Source: Vandammella animalimorsus
GTDB lineage: Bacteria; Pseudomonadota; Gammaproteobacteria; Burkholderiales; Burkholderiaceae_C
Direction: 5' to 3'
NCBI RefSeq assembly: GCF_002285285.1
Contig: NZ_NSJF01000002.1
Coordinates: 558,001-622,000, forward strand
Length of the DNA: 64,000 nt
Shown: positions 27,592-39,623 of the stretch, piece after piece
How the letters are laid out: every line of letters begins with the position of its first letter
How positions within the stretch are numbered: the first letter of the stretch is position 1
Notes under the pieces: generated by a model
What the model was told of the DNA's origin: nothing
The model's input: only the letters and a program-made list of their open reading frames with translations
Database searches by the model: none
Program-made: the position numbers and the translations under genes

Positions 27592-28731
27592 ATGACTGTC
27601 ATCACCGCTTGCCACCCACCGTTGCAGGCCCTGCGCCGCTGTGGTGGCGCAGGTATCGCAGGCTCTGCGCGGATTGGGAAGATGGGGGGGACTGGGCGTA
27701 TGGCGCGCATGGCGCGGGCCGCCTGGGCAGCGCTGGGCGCGGCAGCCCTGCTGGCGCTGCCTGGCCTACCTGCACAGGCCAGTGAGCAGACCCAGACCCA
27801 GATCCAGGCGCAGGCCGGGCAGGGCGCCCAGCCCTGGCCGAGCCGGCCCCTGCGCATCATCGTGCCCTATGCGCCCGGCGGCTTCACCGACCAAATGGCG
27901 CGGCTGCTGCAGCCAGGCCTGCAGCAGCGCCTGGGCCAGCCCGTGGTGGTGGACAACAAGCCCGGCGCCAACAGCATCACCGGGGTGGCCGAGCTGGCCC
28001 GCGCCGCGCCCGATGGCCACACGCTGGGCGTCGTCATCGCCGCCTATGCCGTCAATACCACGCTGTACCCCAAGCTGCCCTACGACCCGGCCAAGGACTT
28101 GCGCGGCGTCTCGCTGCTGGGCATCTCGCCGCTGGTGGCTGGGGTGGCCAAGCAGGCGCCGTTCCAATCGGCCGCGCAGCTGGTCGAGTACGCCCGGGCG
28201 CACCCGGGCAAGCTCAGCTACGGCTCATCGGGCAAGGGCGCATCGGCGCATCTGACGACCGAATTGCTCAAGTGGCGCACGAAGGTGGACATGGTGCACG
28301 TGCCCTACCGCGGCGCAGCGCCGGCGCTGGCCGACTTGATCGGCGGCCACATCGACCTGCTGCTCGATGCGCCCACCAACCTGATCGAGCACGGCGGCCC
28401 GCAAGGGCGGGTGCAGCTCATTGGCGTGGCCGGGGCCGAGCGTCTGCCGGCCATCCCCGATGTGCCCACCTTTGCCGAACAAGGCATTGCCGGCGTCGAA
28501 GGCAGCACCTGGGCCGCGCTGATCGCCCCGGCGGCCGTGCCCGATGCCGTGGTGCAGCAACTCGCCCAGGCCACGGCGCAAATCCTGCAAGAGCCCGCAG
28601 TGCAGGCCACGCTGCAGCGCATGGGCACCTTCCCCAAAGGCTTGCCGCCGGCCCAGACCGATGCCTTCATGGCCGAGGAAACCGCCAAATGGGCCGGCGT
28701 CATTCAGCAGGCCGCCATCACGCTGGATTAG
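27592..28731 (+). CDS. Bug-family tripartite tricarboxylate transporter binding protein
   Basis: The mature domain begins WPSRPLRIIVPYAPGGFTDQMARLL, the standard Bug/TctC opening; NKPGANSITGV and PYRGAAPALADLIGGHIDL are also family motifs. The start at 27592 has a strong GGGAGGGAG Shine-Dalgarno sequence and gives 379 residues. The signal peptide (ARAAWAALGAAALLALPGL, cleavage after QA) begins only at about residue 40, so initiation at 27700 is an alternative. Such proteins deliver carboxylates to TctAB permeases; no tctA or tctB is in the window. Ligand unknown. Confidence 0.88.
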   Translation: MTVITACHPPLQALRRCGGAGIAGSARIGKMGGTGRMARMARAAWAALGAAALLALPGLPAQASEQTQTQIQAQAGQGAQPWPSRPLRIIVPYAPGGFTDQMARLLQPGLQQRLGQPVVVDNKPGANSITGVAELARAAPDGHTLGVVIAAYAVNTTLYPKLPYDPAKDLRGVSLLGISPLVAGVAKQAPFQSAAQLVEYARAHPGKLSYGSSGKGASAHLTTELLKWRTKVDMVHVPYRGAAPALADLIGGHIDLLLDAPTNLIEHGGPQGRVQLIGVAGAERLPAIPDVPTFAEQGIAGVEGSTWAALIAPAAVPDAVVQQLAQATAQILQEPAVQATLQRMGTFPKGLPPAQTDAFMAEETAKWAGVIQQAAITLD

Positions 28732-28855
28732 GGCCTGTGAAGCCCCTGGCCTGAAGCGACCACTTCTGAAGCGACCACTGCGACACAGCCCAACATCACC
28801 TCAACCCGCTGGCCTGGCCGGCAATGCGCAACGCCCCAATCGAAAGGAATCCACC

Positions 28856-29842
28856 ATGCGCCAACACCCCAATCGCCGTGACTTCATGGGCCGCCAGTTG
28901 CTGGCAGGCCTGGGCCTGCTGGCCAGCGCAGGCGCCATCCCCGCCTGGGCTGCAGGCCAGTTCAGCAAGCCGCTGCAACTGATCGTGCCCTATGGCGCGG
29001 GCGGGCCGACCGATACCTTGTTGCGCACGCTCTCGGCCCAGGCGGCGCAGGCGCTGGGTCAGGAGATCGTGATCGAAAACCGCCCCGGCGCCAATGGCAC
29101 CTTCGGCGCGGCGGCCCTGGCGCGGGCGCGCGATGGGCACACCATTGCCGTGCTGCCGGCAACGGTGTTTCGCGAGCCCTTTCTGACCAAGGTCAGCTTT
29201 GATCCGCTCAAGCTGAGCTACATCATCTGCATGACCAATTACGTGTTCGGCTTTGCAGTGAGCCAGGATGCGCGCTGGAAAAACTGGCAGGAGTTTGCGC
29301 AAGAGGCCAAACAGCGCCCAGGCCAGCTGACAGTGGGCGTGACCGGCGCCACCGGCACGCCGCGCATCGTCATGGGCGAAGTGGCGCAGGCGCTGGGGCT
29401 GGAGCTCAACATCGTGCCCTACAAGAGCGACAGCGACATCACCACCGAGCTGCTGGGCGGCCACCTGGACGCCGCAGCCATGACGGGCACGGCGGTGCAG
29501 TACATCCGCGCCGGGCGCATGCGGTATTTGGCCATGCTCACCGAGCAGCGCTCGGAGCTGTTTCCCGATTTGCCCACCATGCGCGAGCTGGGCGCTGACA
29601 CCTGGGTGGATTCGCCCTTTGGTCTGGCCGGCCCGCCGGGCATGGACGCGGCCCAAGTGCAGGCCGTGCACGATGCCTTCAAACAGGCGCTGGAATCGGA
29701 CGCAGGGCGCCAGGCGCTGGCGCAGCTCAACCAACCGCTGAACTACATGGGCCCCAAGGAATACGCGGCCTATGCGGCGCAGAGCATGGCCAAGGAAAAG
29801 GCGCGCGTGCAGCAGCTGCGCGCGCAAGGGCTGCTGGGTTGA
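28856..29842 (+). CDS. Bug-family tripartite tricarboxylate transporter binding protein, Tat-type signal
   Basis: A protein of 328 residues. The signal peptide carries a twin-arginine-like motif (NRRDFMGRQLL) and ends at PAWA. The Bug opening LQLIVPYGAGGPTDTLLRTL is followed by ENRPGANGTFGAAALA. AAGGA lies 6 nt upstream of ATG 28856. It is clearly a paralogue of, not a duplicate of, the preceding Bug protein, since the middle of the two sequences differs strongly. It is the last rightward gene of the putative carboxylate operon. Confidence 0.9.
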   Translation: MRQHPNRRDFMGRQLLAGLGLLASAGAIPAWAAGQFSKPLQLIVPYGAGGPTDTLLRTLSAQAAQALGQEIVIENRPGANGTFGAAALARARDGHTIAVLPATVFREPFLTKVSFDPLKLSYIICMTNYVFGFAVSQDARWKNWQEFAQEAKQRPGQLTVGVTGATGTPRIVMGEVAQALGLELNIVPYKSDSDITTELLGGHLDAAAMTGTAVQYIRAGRMRYLAMLTEQRSELFPDLPTMRELGADTWVDSPFGLAGPPGMDAAQVQAVHDAFKQALESDAGRQALAQLNQPLNYMGPKEYAAYAAQSMAKEKARVQQLRAQGLLG

Positions 29843-29861
29843 GCCATCGGGCTGAGTGATT

Positions 29862-29878
29862 GGGCCTGTGAGAGGCCC
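29862..29878. terminator. possible weak terminator between convergent genes
   Basis: A 6-bp stem GGGCCT/AGGCCC with a 5-nt loop directly between the Bug protein gene and the convergent NTF2-like gene. There is no real T tract, so it is weak. Confidence 0.3.
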
Positions 29879-29879
29879 T

Positions 29880-30302
29880 TCAATCCGCGCTGCGCTGGGC
29901 CTGCTGCGCCAGCGCAGCGCGCATGTGCTGCACCACGCCTTCGAGCGCCTTGAGCGGGCGCACCATGACTTTGAAGCGGGTAATCAGCCCGGCGTCGTCC
30001 CATTCGATCATGTCGATGCCGTTGACCTGCAGGCCGTCATCGAGCTCCACGCTGAACTCCAGCACCGCCGACTGCGCGCCGCGCCAGGTGTTCAGGTACT
30101 GAAAGCTGTCTTGGCCCAGCACCTGCATGGCCGCCAGCAGATAGGCCATGGTCAGCGCCCGGCCCTGTTGCGGCGTGTGCACGGCCGGCGAGAGGAATAC
30201 CACGTCCGGGTGCAGCAAAGCCTGCAGCTGCGCTGGGTCACGGCTTTGCAGCACCTGGTGCCAGCGCTGCAGCGGGTCGGTCGATGGGGTGGGGCTGTTC
30301 AT
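29880..30302 (-). CDS. SnoaL/NTF2-like domain protein
   Basis: A small protein of 140 residues with an NTF2-like fold. The N-terminal helix carries PLQRWHQVLQSRDPAQLQALLHPDVVFLSPA, and the central strands carry LEFSVELDDGLQVNGIDMIEWDDAGLITRFKVMVRP. It has no signal peptide, so it is cytoplasmic. Members are isomerases, cyclases or ligand-binding proteins; no catalytic residue can be assigned. It converges on the Bug operon and is 56 nt downstream of gatB on the same strand. Confidence 0.78.
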   Translation of the reverse strand: MNSPTPSTDPLQRWHQVLQSRDPAQLQALLHPDVVFLSPAVHTPQQGRALTMAYLLAAMQVLGQDSFQYLNTWRGAQSAVLEFSVELDDGLQVNGIDMIEWDDAGLITRFKVMVRPLKALEGVVQHMRAALAQQAQRSAD

Positions 30303-30358
30303 GGCGCTCCTCTGCAGGGTTGTGTGGCGCAGCAGCTTGCAGGCATTGCTTGGTCAGC

Positions 30359-31807
30359 TTAGCCGGCCAGCTTGGCCTTGAGCAATTCGTTGACCTGTTG
30401 CGGGTTGGCCTTGCCCTTGCTGGCTTTCATCACCTGGCCGACCAGGGCGTTGAAGGCTTTGTCCTTGCCGGCCTTGTATTGCTCGACGTTGGCGGGGTTG
30501 GCGGCGATCACCTCGTCGATGATTTTCTCCAGCGCGCCGCTGTCATTCATTTGCTTGAGGCCTTTGGCTTCGATGACGGCATCGACCTCGCTGGCCTGGC
30601 CGCTCCACAGCGCCTCAAAGACTTGCTTGGCGGCGTTGTTGGAGATGGTGCCGTCGTGGATGCGGCCGATCAGCGCCGCCAGTTGCGCCGGGCGCACGGG
30701 GGCGGCTTCGATGCCGATTTCCTCGGTGTTGAGGCGGCGCGAGATTTCGCCCATCACCCAGTTGCTCACCAGCTTGGCCTGGCCGCAGGCTTGGGCCGCT
30801 TCTTCAAAGTAAGCGCCCATGGCCTGGCTTTGCGTCAGCGTGGTGGCGTCGTATTCGGGCAGGCCCCAGTCGCGCACGAAGCGCTCGGCCATCTGGCGCG
30901 GCAGCTCGGGCATGTCGGCCTTGACCTGCGCGATCCACTCGGGGGCGATGACCAGCGGCGGCAGATCCGGGTCGGGGAAGTAGCGGTAGTCGGCGCTGTC
31001 TTCCTTGGTGCGCATGGCGCGGGTCTCGCCCGTGGCGGGGTCGAACAGCACGGTGGCCTGCTCGATGGCGTGGCCGTCCTCGAGCTGCTCGATCTGCCAG
31101 CGGATCTCGTAGTCGATGGCCTGCTGCATGTAGCGAAAGCTGTTGAGGTTCTTGATCTCGCGGCGCGTGCCAAAGGGCTGGCCGGGCTTGCGCACGGAGA
31201 CGTTGGCATCGCAGCGGAAGTTGCCCTCCTGCATGTTGCCGTCGCAGATGCCGATCCAGGTGACGATCTTGTGCAGTTCCTTGGCGTAGGCCACGGCTTC
31301 TGCGGTGGAGCGCATGTCCGGCTCGGTGACGATTTCCAGCAGCGGCGTGCCGGCGCGGTTGAGGTCGATGCCCGAGGCGTCGGGGAATTGGTCGTGCACG
31401 GATTTGCCCGCGTCTTCCTCCAGGTGGGCGCGCACCAGACGCACGGTTTTTTTCTCGCCATCGACGAAGAAGCTGACCTCGCCGCCTTGCACCACGGGGA
31501 TTTCGAACTGGCTGATCTGGTAGCCCTTGGGCAGATCGGGGTAGAAGTAGTTTTTGCGCGCAAAGATCGAGCGCGGCGCCACATGGCTGCCCAGCGCCAG
31601 GCCCAGGCGGATGGCGCAGGCCACGGCCTGGCGGTTCATCACCGGCAGCGTGCCGGGCAGGGCGCAGTCCACCGGCGCGGTCTGCGTGTTGGGCGCGGCG
31701 CCAAAGCCCAGCGGCGCGCGGCTGAAGATTTTGCTGGCGCAGGCCAGTTGGGCGTGGGTTTCAAAGCCGATGACGACTTCGTAGCCTTGGATGAGTGCTG
31801 TGGTCAT
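30359..31807 (-). CDS. gatB: Asp-tRNA(Asn)/Glu-tRNA(Gln) amidotransferase subunit B
   Basis: The subunit is 482 residues. It binds the misacylated tRNA and activates the carboxylate in GatCAB. The family opening [13 protein letters not shown] is followed by [18 protein letters not shown] and the C-terminal YqeY-like tail domain. The ATG at 31807 starts family-like sequence; 10 upstream codons are not counted. Unlike the usual gatC-gatA-gatB series, a DUF3800 gene separates it from gatA, with an 87-bp gap that holds a candidate antisense-direction small RNA. FETHAQL here replaces the more common LETHVQL. Confidence 0.97.
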   Translation of the reverse strand: MTTALIQGYEVVIGFETHAQLACASKIFSRAPLGFGAAPNTQTAPVDCALPGTLPVMNRQAVACAIRLGLALGSHVAPRSIFARKNYFYPDLPKGYQISQFEIPVVQGGEVSFFVDGEKKTVRLVRAHLEEDAGKSVHDQFPDASGIDLNRAGTPLLEIVTEPDMRSTAEAVAYAKELHKIVTWIGICDGNMQEGNFRCDANVSVRKPGQPFGTRREIKNLNSFRYMQQAIDYEIRWQIEQLEDGHAIEQATVLFDPATGETRAMRTKEDSADYRYFPDPDLPPLVIAPEWIAQVKADMPELPRQMAERFVRDWGLPEYDATTLTQSQAMGAYFEEAAQACGQAKLVSNWVMGEISRRLNTEEIGIEAAPVRPAQLAALIGRIHDGTISNNAAKQVFEALWSGQASEVDAVIEAKGLKQMNDSGALEKIIDEVIAANPANVEQYKAGKDKAFNALVGQVMKASKGKANPQQVNELLKAKLAG

Positions 31808-31828
31808 GTGGATGTGCTGTTGTAGAAT
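31801..31828 (+). promoter_or_regulatory. putative promoter of the candidate small RNA
   Basis: A -10 TAGAAT at 31823-31828 and a -35-like TGGTCA at 31801-31806 (4 of 6 matches) with a 16-nt spacer. It faces rightward, against gatB, whose start codon lies between the two boxes. Confidence 0.45.
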
Positions 31829-31833
31829 CGCCC

Positions 31834-31935
31834 GCAACGACTCGCGCCGTTCCTGTAAGCGGTATCTTCAAGTGTGAAGAGAGTCGTTCCTCTTTCAGGG
31901 CCAGTGTTGAATGCGAACACTGGCCTTTATTTTTT
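31834..31935 (+). ncRNA. candidate small RNA with a three-stem fold and intrinsic terminator
   Basis: About 100 nt between gatB and the DUF3800 gene, read opposite to both. An outer stem AACGACTC (31836-31843)/GAGTCGTT (31881-31888) encloses a perfect hairpin TCTTCA-AGTG-TGAAGA (31865-31880) and a bulged CCGTT/AAGCGG pair, giving a three-way junction. After a short single-stranded stretch comes a 10-bp GC-rich stem GGCCAGTGTT/AACACTGGCC (31899-31925) followed by TTTATTTTTT. Promoter, structure and terminator agree in direction. The terminator stem overlaps the last codons of the DUF3800 gene. No known family was recognised. Confidence 0.5.
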
Positions 31936-32608
31936 GCCAGATGGCCCAGGCCTGGGCTTCGTGCCACTTGGCAGGCGGCATGTTCTGGTGGTCAAAGCGT
32001 GCGGCCAGATACACCATTAAATCGGCTGCTTGCAGAAAGCGGCTGTGGTGCGAGTAGGTGAAGTAAATGGTGTCGTGGATGGGCTCCAGTGAGCGGCCAA
32101 ACCAGTATTTGGTCGAGCCCGCTTGCTTGTAGGCGGAGAAGTCCATGACGGCCTGGGTGATTTCATCGGCTTCATAGTCGCAAAAGACCAGGCCGCGCGC
32201 TTCTTGCTGTTCGAGAAATTCGCTGTAGCGCTCCAGGATCAGCATCAGCCCCAGGCGGTATTCCGGCTCTGGCGTCGTGTAGCGCTTGCGGTGCTTGGCC
32301 ACGTCGATGCGGATCAACTGCAGTGGCAGGGCCAGCTCCACCAAGGCGTCGGCCACGGCATTGAAGACTTTAAGGCGTTCAGGCAGCGAGTGCCTGCGCA
32401 GATTGCCCTTGCCGTGGAAGAGCTCCTTGCCATGCAATTCGGTCTTGGCCGAGAGCACGGAGCTGCCGAAGATGTCCGTCTGGATCTGGCGCAGGCGTTT
32501 TTCCAGCTCCGGCAGGGCTTCTTCCGAGACGTAAATGCCGCCGATCCAAAACGAGTCCCGCCCCGTTGAGAGGTCGAACTTGTTTTCGTCGAAATAGGCC
32601 AGCCACAT
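31895..32608 (-). CDS. DUF3800 domain protein lying between gatA and gatB
   Basis: A protein of 237 residues with the features of the DUF3800 family (putative RNase H-like fold): an N-terminal YFDEN in place of the usual DESG, a middle VFCDYEADE acidic motif, and a C-terminal FLQAADLMVYL. Acidic residues in these three motifs would form a metal site. The start is 12 nt after the gatA stop, so it is probably co-transcribed. DUF3800 proteins are common in accessory DNA and near defence or mobile genes; a place inside gatCAB is unusual. Function is not known. Confidence 0.75.
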   Translation of the reverse strand: MWLAYFDENKFDLSTGRDSFWIGGIYVSEEALPELEKRLRQIQTDIFGSSVLSAKTELHGKELFHGKGNLRRHSLPERLKVFNAVADALVELALPLQLIRIDVAKHRKRYTTPEPEYRLGLMLILERYSEFLEQQEARGLVFCDYEADEITQAVMDFSAYKQAGSTKYWFGRSLEPIHDTIYFTYSHHSRFLQAADLMVYLAARFDHQNMPPAKWHEAQAWAIWQKIKASVRIQHWP

Positions 32609-32620
32609 AAGCCATGCAAC

Positions 32621-34111
<1,491 letters not shown>

Positions 34112-34280
34112 TGGATCAGGGCGGAAATCGGGGCAGAAATCGGGGCGGTATGGCTTTTGTTTTGATGCGAACGAGTACCGCTGCAGGGTCGGGTCGCGCA
34201 GTGCGGGCCTGATCCTGATCGGGCAGGGCAGCTTGCTGCAGGGCGCGCGCCGGTGGCCGCGCTGGCGCGGCAGGGCCTGC

Positions 34281-34580
34281 TTATTCGATCACTTTGGGCA
34301 CGAGGAAGAAGCCGTCCTCGGCGGCGGGGGCGTTTTGCATATTGCCTTCGCGCTGGCTGCGGGCATCGGCCACGTCCGGCTGCAGGCGCAGCTGAATGTC
34401 TTCGATGGCGGAGACGGGGTGGAACAGCGGTTCAATGCCGCTGGTGTCCACCGCCTCCATGCGTTCGACCAGCTCGAAAAAGCTGTTGATCTGGGCCAGC
34501 AGCGCCTGGCTTTGTGGCTCGTCAAAGGACAGCTTGGAGAGGCTGGCAATGCGGTGTAGGTCGTCGGAGGTCAGGGCCAT
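34281..34580 (-). CDS. gatC: Asp-tRNA(Asn)/Glu-tRNA(Gln) amidotransferase subunit C
   Basis: A small protein of 99 residues that links GatA and GatB. It has the family pattern [17 protein letters not shown] near the N-terminus, [22 protein letters not shown] in the middle, and a C-terminal tail [11 protein letters not shown], which is the standard GatC ending. No clear Shine-Dalgarno sequence is visible at ATG 34580; a start 8 codons upstream (34604) cannot be excluded. It is divergent from mreB. Confidence 0.93.
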   Translation of the reverse strand: MALTSDDLHRIASLSKLSFDEPQSQALLAQINSFFELVERMEAVDTSGIEPLFHPVSAIEDIQLRLQPDVADARSQREGNMQNAPAAEDGFFLVPKVIE

Positions 34581-35943
<1,363 letters not shown>

Positions 35944-36050
35944 CGGGTGAGGCCCATGGCCGCAGCGCTGTGCGCCTTTTACAGCCACCGCGCCCGAGCG
36001 CATGCGTGCGCGCCTGGGCATTGATTCACTTTCTCCGATAGCCGGCCATC

Positions 36051-37001
36051 ATGTTCGAGCGCCGCACGCCACGCATCTTCACGGATGGCACCACGCCGGC
36101 GGCGAAGCTGCTGGTGTTTGGCGCGCTGGCCATTTTGTTGATGGTCGTCGATGGGCGCTTTCAGGTCGCCGGGCCGCTGCGCCAGGCAGTGGGCACGGCT
36201 GTTTATCCGCTGCAATGGCTGATGGGCCAGCCCGTGCAGGCTTGGCGCACGCTGGAAGGCTATACGCAGGATTTGCGCCAGGCGCAAGAGCAGGCGCAGC
36301 AGGCGCAGCGCGAAGCCATGGCGCTGGCAGAGCGGGTCAACCATGTTGAATACCTGGAGCGCGAGAACGAAAGCCTGCGTAGCTTGCTGGAGCTGCGCGC
36401 GCGCGTTTCCACCAAGGCCTTGTCGGCCGAAGTGGCCTATGCCGCGCCCGACCCCTACACCAACCGGCTGGTGATCGACAAAGGGCAGCTGGCAGGCGTT
36501 CGCCCCGGCGCGCCGGTGCTCGATTCGTTTGGCGTGCTCGGCCAGGTCACGCAGGTTTTTCCTTTCTCCAGCGAGGTGCGCGTGGTCACCGATCGTGACC
36601 AGAGCGTGCCGGTGATGAGCTTGCGCACTGGACTGCGCATGGTGGCATCCGGGGTGCGCGCGGCCAGCAGCGGCGGGCGCATGGAGCTGCGCTTTGTGCC
36701 GACCGGCTCGGACGTGCAGGAAGGCGATGTGCTGGTCACCAGCGGCATCGACGGCTACTATCCGCCGGGCGTGCCCGTGGGGACTGTGGATTTCGTCGAA
36801 ACGCACAGCGATGCCCCCTTCATTCGCATCTTTGCCCAGGCCCTGGCCCAGGTGCAAAGTGCCCGCTACGTGATGGTGCTCGAACCTGTGGGCCTGTATG
36901 GCGAGCACGGGCCTGAGCCCCCACAGCTGCCGCCCGAGCCAGTGATTCCAGGCAATGCGGGCCAAGGGCAGACCGGGGCTGCCAGGGCCGCAGGGAGGTA
37001 G
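36051..37001 (+). CDS. mreC: rod shape-determining protein MreC
   Basis: A protein of 316 residues. A single N-terminal transmembrane helix (KLLVFGALAILLMVVDGRF) and a coiled coil (about residues 70-115, QAQEQAQQAQREAMALAERV) precede the beta-domain with VLGQVTQVFPFSSEVRVVTD. A Pro/Gly-rich tail ends the protein. It links MreB and PBP2 in the periplasm. A gap of 107 nt follows mreB and 5 nt precedes mreD. Confidence 0.95.
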   Translation: MFERRTPRIFTDGTTPAAKLLVFGALAILLMVVDGRFQVAGPLRQAVGTAVYPLQWLMGQPVQAWRTLEGYTQDLRQAQEQAQQAQREAMALAERVNHVEYLERENESLRSLLELRARVSTKALSAEVAYAAPDPYTNRLVIDKGQLAGVRPGAPVLDSFGVLGQVTQVFPFSSEVRVVTDRDQSVPVMSLRTGLRMVASGVRAASSGGRMELRFVPTGSDVQEGDVLVTSGIDGYYPPGVPVGTVDFVETHSDAPFIRIFAQALAQVQSARYVMVLEPVGLYGEHGPEPPQLPPEPVIPGNAGQGQTGAARAAGR

Positions 37002-37006
37002 GCCAC

Positions 37007-37531
37007 ATGTTCAACATTCACCGCACTGAACAGCTTCTGCGTCCGGCCAGGCCCCTATTCATTGCCGCCAGCCTGCTGGTTGCGCTGTGCCTGCATGCCT
37101 TGCCCATGGGCCAAGTGCCGTGGTTTCCCGATGTCATGCTGCTGGTACTGTGCTTCTGGGCCTTGCACCAGCCCCAGCGCGTGGGCATTGGCACGGCCTT
37201 TGTGCTGGGGGTGGCCGTAGACGTGTTGCACGCCAGCTTGCTGGGCCAGCATGCGCTGGCCTACATCGTGGCCGTGTTCTGGGTGCAGACGGTGCAGAAC
37301 CGCCTGCGTTGGTACCAGGGCGGCATGCAGCAAGCCATCTTGCTGCTGTTGCCGTTTTTTTTCGTTAGCGCTCTGCAGGCCTGCCTGGGCTGGCTCTCCA
37401 GCCGCATCTGGCCTTCTTCTCTGGTGTTTCTGGCCCCGCTGCTACAGGCTTTGCTGTGGCCGCTGGTGCGGCACTGGCTGCTGGCGCCACAGCTCAGCCC
37501 CTTGACGGAAAAAGAGCGGCGTCCGCTATGA
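37007..37531 (+). CDS. mreD: rod shape-determining protein MreD
   Basis: A protein of 174 residues with about five transmembrane helices (FIAASLLVALCLHALPMG, DVMLLVLCFWALHQP and so on) and the family segment GVAVDVLHASLLGQHALAY. It is an inner-membrane partner of MreC. GGGAGGTAG upstream serves as its ribosome binding site and includes the mreC stop. It overlaps mrdA by ATGA. Confidence 0.94.
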   Translation: MFNIHRTEQLLRPARPLFIAASLLVALCLHALPMGQVPWFPDVMLLVLCFWALHQPQRVGIGTAFVLGVAVDVLHASLLGQHALAYIVAVFWVQTVQNRLRWYQGGMQQAILLLLPFFFVSALQACLGWLSSRIWPSSLVFLAPLLQALLWPLVRHWLLAPQLSPLTEKERRPL

Positions 37532-39546
37532 CTGGCTTTGAGGATGTGAAAAATGATGCTGGCCGCTTCACGGGTCGCATCGTTTTCATGGCTTTGCTAG
37601 TGCTGGCTGGCATGTTGGTGCTGGCCAGCCGGGCCTATTACCTGCAGGTGCTGCACCATGAGGAGTTTCAGGAGCGCGCCGAGAGCAACCGCACGGCAGT
37701 CGTGCCCATCGTGCCCTACCGGGGCAACATCGTCGACCGCAACGGCGTGCTGCTGGCGGGCAACTACTCGGCCTATACGCTGGAGATCTCGCCGGCGCGG
37801 GTGCGCAACCTGGAGCAGACCATCAACGAGCTGGCCGAGCTGGTGGACATTCAGCCCATCCACCGGCGTCGCTTTGAGCGCCTGCGCAGCGAGGCCGGGC
37901 GCTACGACTCGCTGCCCATCCGCACCCAGCTCAGTGACGAGGAAGTGGCGCGCTTTGCCGCGCAGAGCTGGCGCTTTCCTGGCGTGCAAGTGGCCGCGCG
38001 GCTGTTTCGCACCTACCCCATGGGCAACACCGCCAGCCACGTGATCGGTTACATCGGCCGTATCACACAGCAAAACCTTGAGCGCATCGAGGAGCGCGAC
38101 GAAGAAGCCAATTACCGTGGCTCGACCCACATTGGCAAGCTGGGCATCGAGGACAGCTACGAGAGTGAACTGCACGGCATCACGGGCGTGGAGCAGCTCG
38201 AGCGTTCCTCGGCCGGCCGGCCGCTGCGCGTCATGGACAGCTCCCCGGCGCGCGCAGGCAACACCGTTGTGCTGTCGCTGGACATCAAGCTGCAGCGCCT
38301 GGTCGAGGAGCTCTTTGGCGAGCGCCGCGGCGCGTTGGTGGCCATCGACCCGAGCAATGGCGAAATCCTGGCCATGGTCAGCATGCCGACCTTCAACCCC
38401 AACCTGTTCGTCGAAGGCATTGATCAGGAAAACTGGCAGGCCCTGAATGAATCCATCGACCGGCCGCTGTTCAACCGCGCGCTGCGCGGCACCTACCCAC
38501 CAGGCTCGACCTACAAGCCCTTCATGGCCCTGGCCGCGCTGGAGACTGGCGCGCGCAGCGCCAACACCGTCATCCAGGACGGCGGCACCTGGACCCTGGC
38601 CGGCCACCGCTACCGCAGCGGCGCGGCGCTGGGCCCGGTGGACATGCGCCGCAGCATCACGCGCTCGAGCAACGTTTACTACTACTCGCTGGCCTATGAG
38701 ATGGGCGTGGAGAAAATCCACGACTTCATGAAACCGCTGGGCTTTGGCCAACTCACCGGCATTGACCTCAACGGCGAAAGCCGCGGCATCCTGCCCAACC
38801 GCGAATGGAAGCGCAATGCTTTCAGCGATCCGCGGCGCAAGAGCTGGATCCCCGGCGACACGGTGTCCTTGGGCATTGGCCAGGGCTACAACAGCTTCAC
38901 CATGCTGCAGCTGGCCCATGCCACGGCCACGCTGGCCAACGCAGGCATCAGCCACCGCCCGCACCTGGCCAAGGGCCGCCTGGACGTGACCCGCAACGAG
39001 CTATTGGCCATCGAGCAGCCCGCCGGTGTCGATTTGGGCTACCGGCCCGAGCACTTGCGCGTCATCGCCGAGGGCATGGAAGGCGTGGTGCTGCGCGGCA
39101 CCTCGCGGCGCGTGTTTGCTGGCGCGCCTTACCGCTCGGCCGGCAAGACCGGCACAGCCCAGGCCGCCTCCGTCGGCCAGCGCGAGCGCTACAACGCCGC
39201 CAAGCTGGCTGAGCACCAGCGCGACCACTCGCTCTACATTGCCTTTGCGCCGCTGGAAAAGCCGCAAATCGCCGTGGCCGTCATCGTCGAAAACGCTGGC
39301 TTTGGCGCAGCCCACGCCGCCCCCATCGCGCGGCGCGTGATGGACTATTGGCTCGCTGGCATCTACCCCAGCGCCGAAGACATCGCCGCCGTGCAGACCG
39401 GCCGCGCCACGGCCGCGCCGCTGGGCCAGCCCAGGCGGGTGGATGAAGTGGCCATGGATGCTGCCGTACTGCCACTGCACACGTTGAAGCGCAGAGGCGC
39501 CCAGCACAGCCTGGAGCCCTGGCAGCATGGCCCGCCAGCGCCTTGA
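37528..39546 (+). CDS. mrdA: penicillin-binding protein 2 (transpeptidase of the elongasome)
   Basis: A class B PBP of 672 residues. One N-terminal transmembrane helix (about 20-38) is followed by a pedestal domain with VVPIVPYRGNIVDRNG. The transpeptidase motifs are complete: S327-T-Y-K (PPGSTYKP), SSN (ITRSSNVYYY) and KTG (GKTGTAQ). It cross-links lateral-wall peptidoglycan together with RodA. It is coupled to mreD by ATGA. rodA, which often follows, is absent here; the next gene is on the opposite strand. Confidence 0.97.
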   Translation: MTGFEDVKNDAGRFTGRIVFMALLVLAGMLVLASRAYYLQVLHHEEFQERAESNRTAVVPIVPYRGNIVDRNGVLLAGNYSAYTLEISPARVRNLEQTINELAELVDIQPIHRRRFERLRSEAGRYDSLPIRTQLSDEEVARFAAQSWRFPGVQVAARLFRTYPMGNTASHVIGYIGRITQQNLERIEERDEEANYRGSTHIGKLGIEDSYESELHGITGVEQLERSSAGRPLRVMDSSPARAGNTVVLSLDIKLQRLVEELFGERRGALVAIDPSNGEILAMVSMPTFNPNLFVEGIDQENWQALNESIDRPLFNRALRGTYPPGSTYKPFMALAALETGARSANTVIQDGGTWTLAGHRYRSGAALGPVDMRRSITRSSNVYYYSLAYEMGVEKIHDFMKPLGFGQLTGIDLNGESRGILPNREWKRNAFSDPRRKSWIPGDTVSLGIGQGYNSFTMLQLAHATATLANAGISHRPHLAKGRLDVTRNELLAIEQPAGVDLGYRPEHLRVIAEGMEGVVLRGTSRRVFAGAPYRSAGKTGTAQAASVGQRERYNAAKLAEHQRDHSLYIAFAPLEKPQIAVAVIVENAGFGAAHAAPIARRVMDYWLAGIYPSAEDIAAVQTGRATAAPLGQPRRVDEVAMDAAVLPLHTLKRRGAQHSLEPWQHGPPAP

Positions 39547-39623
39547 GGCCTGTTCAAGAATCTCAGTCTCAGTGCAAGTGCGCCGGGCTGCACGAATCGC
39601 AGCGCCAATGGCCATGGGACAGG

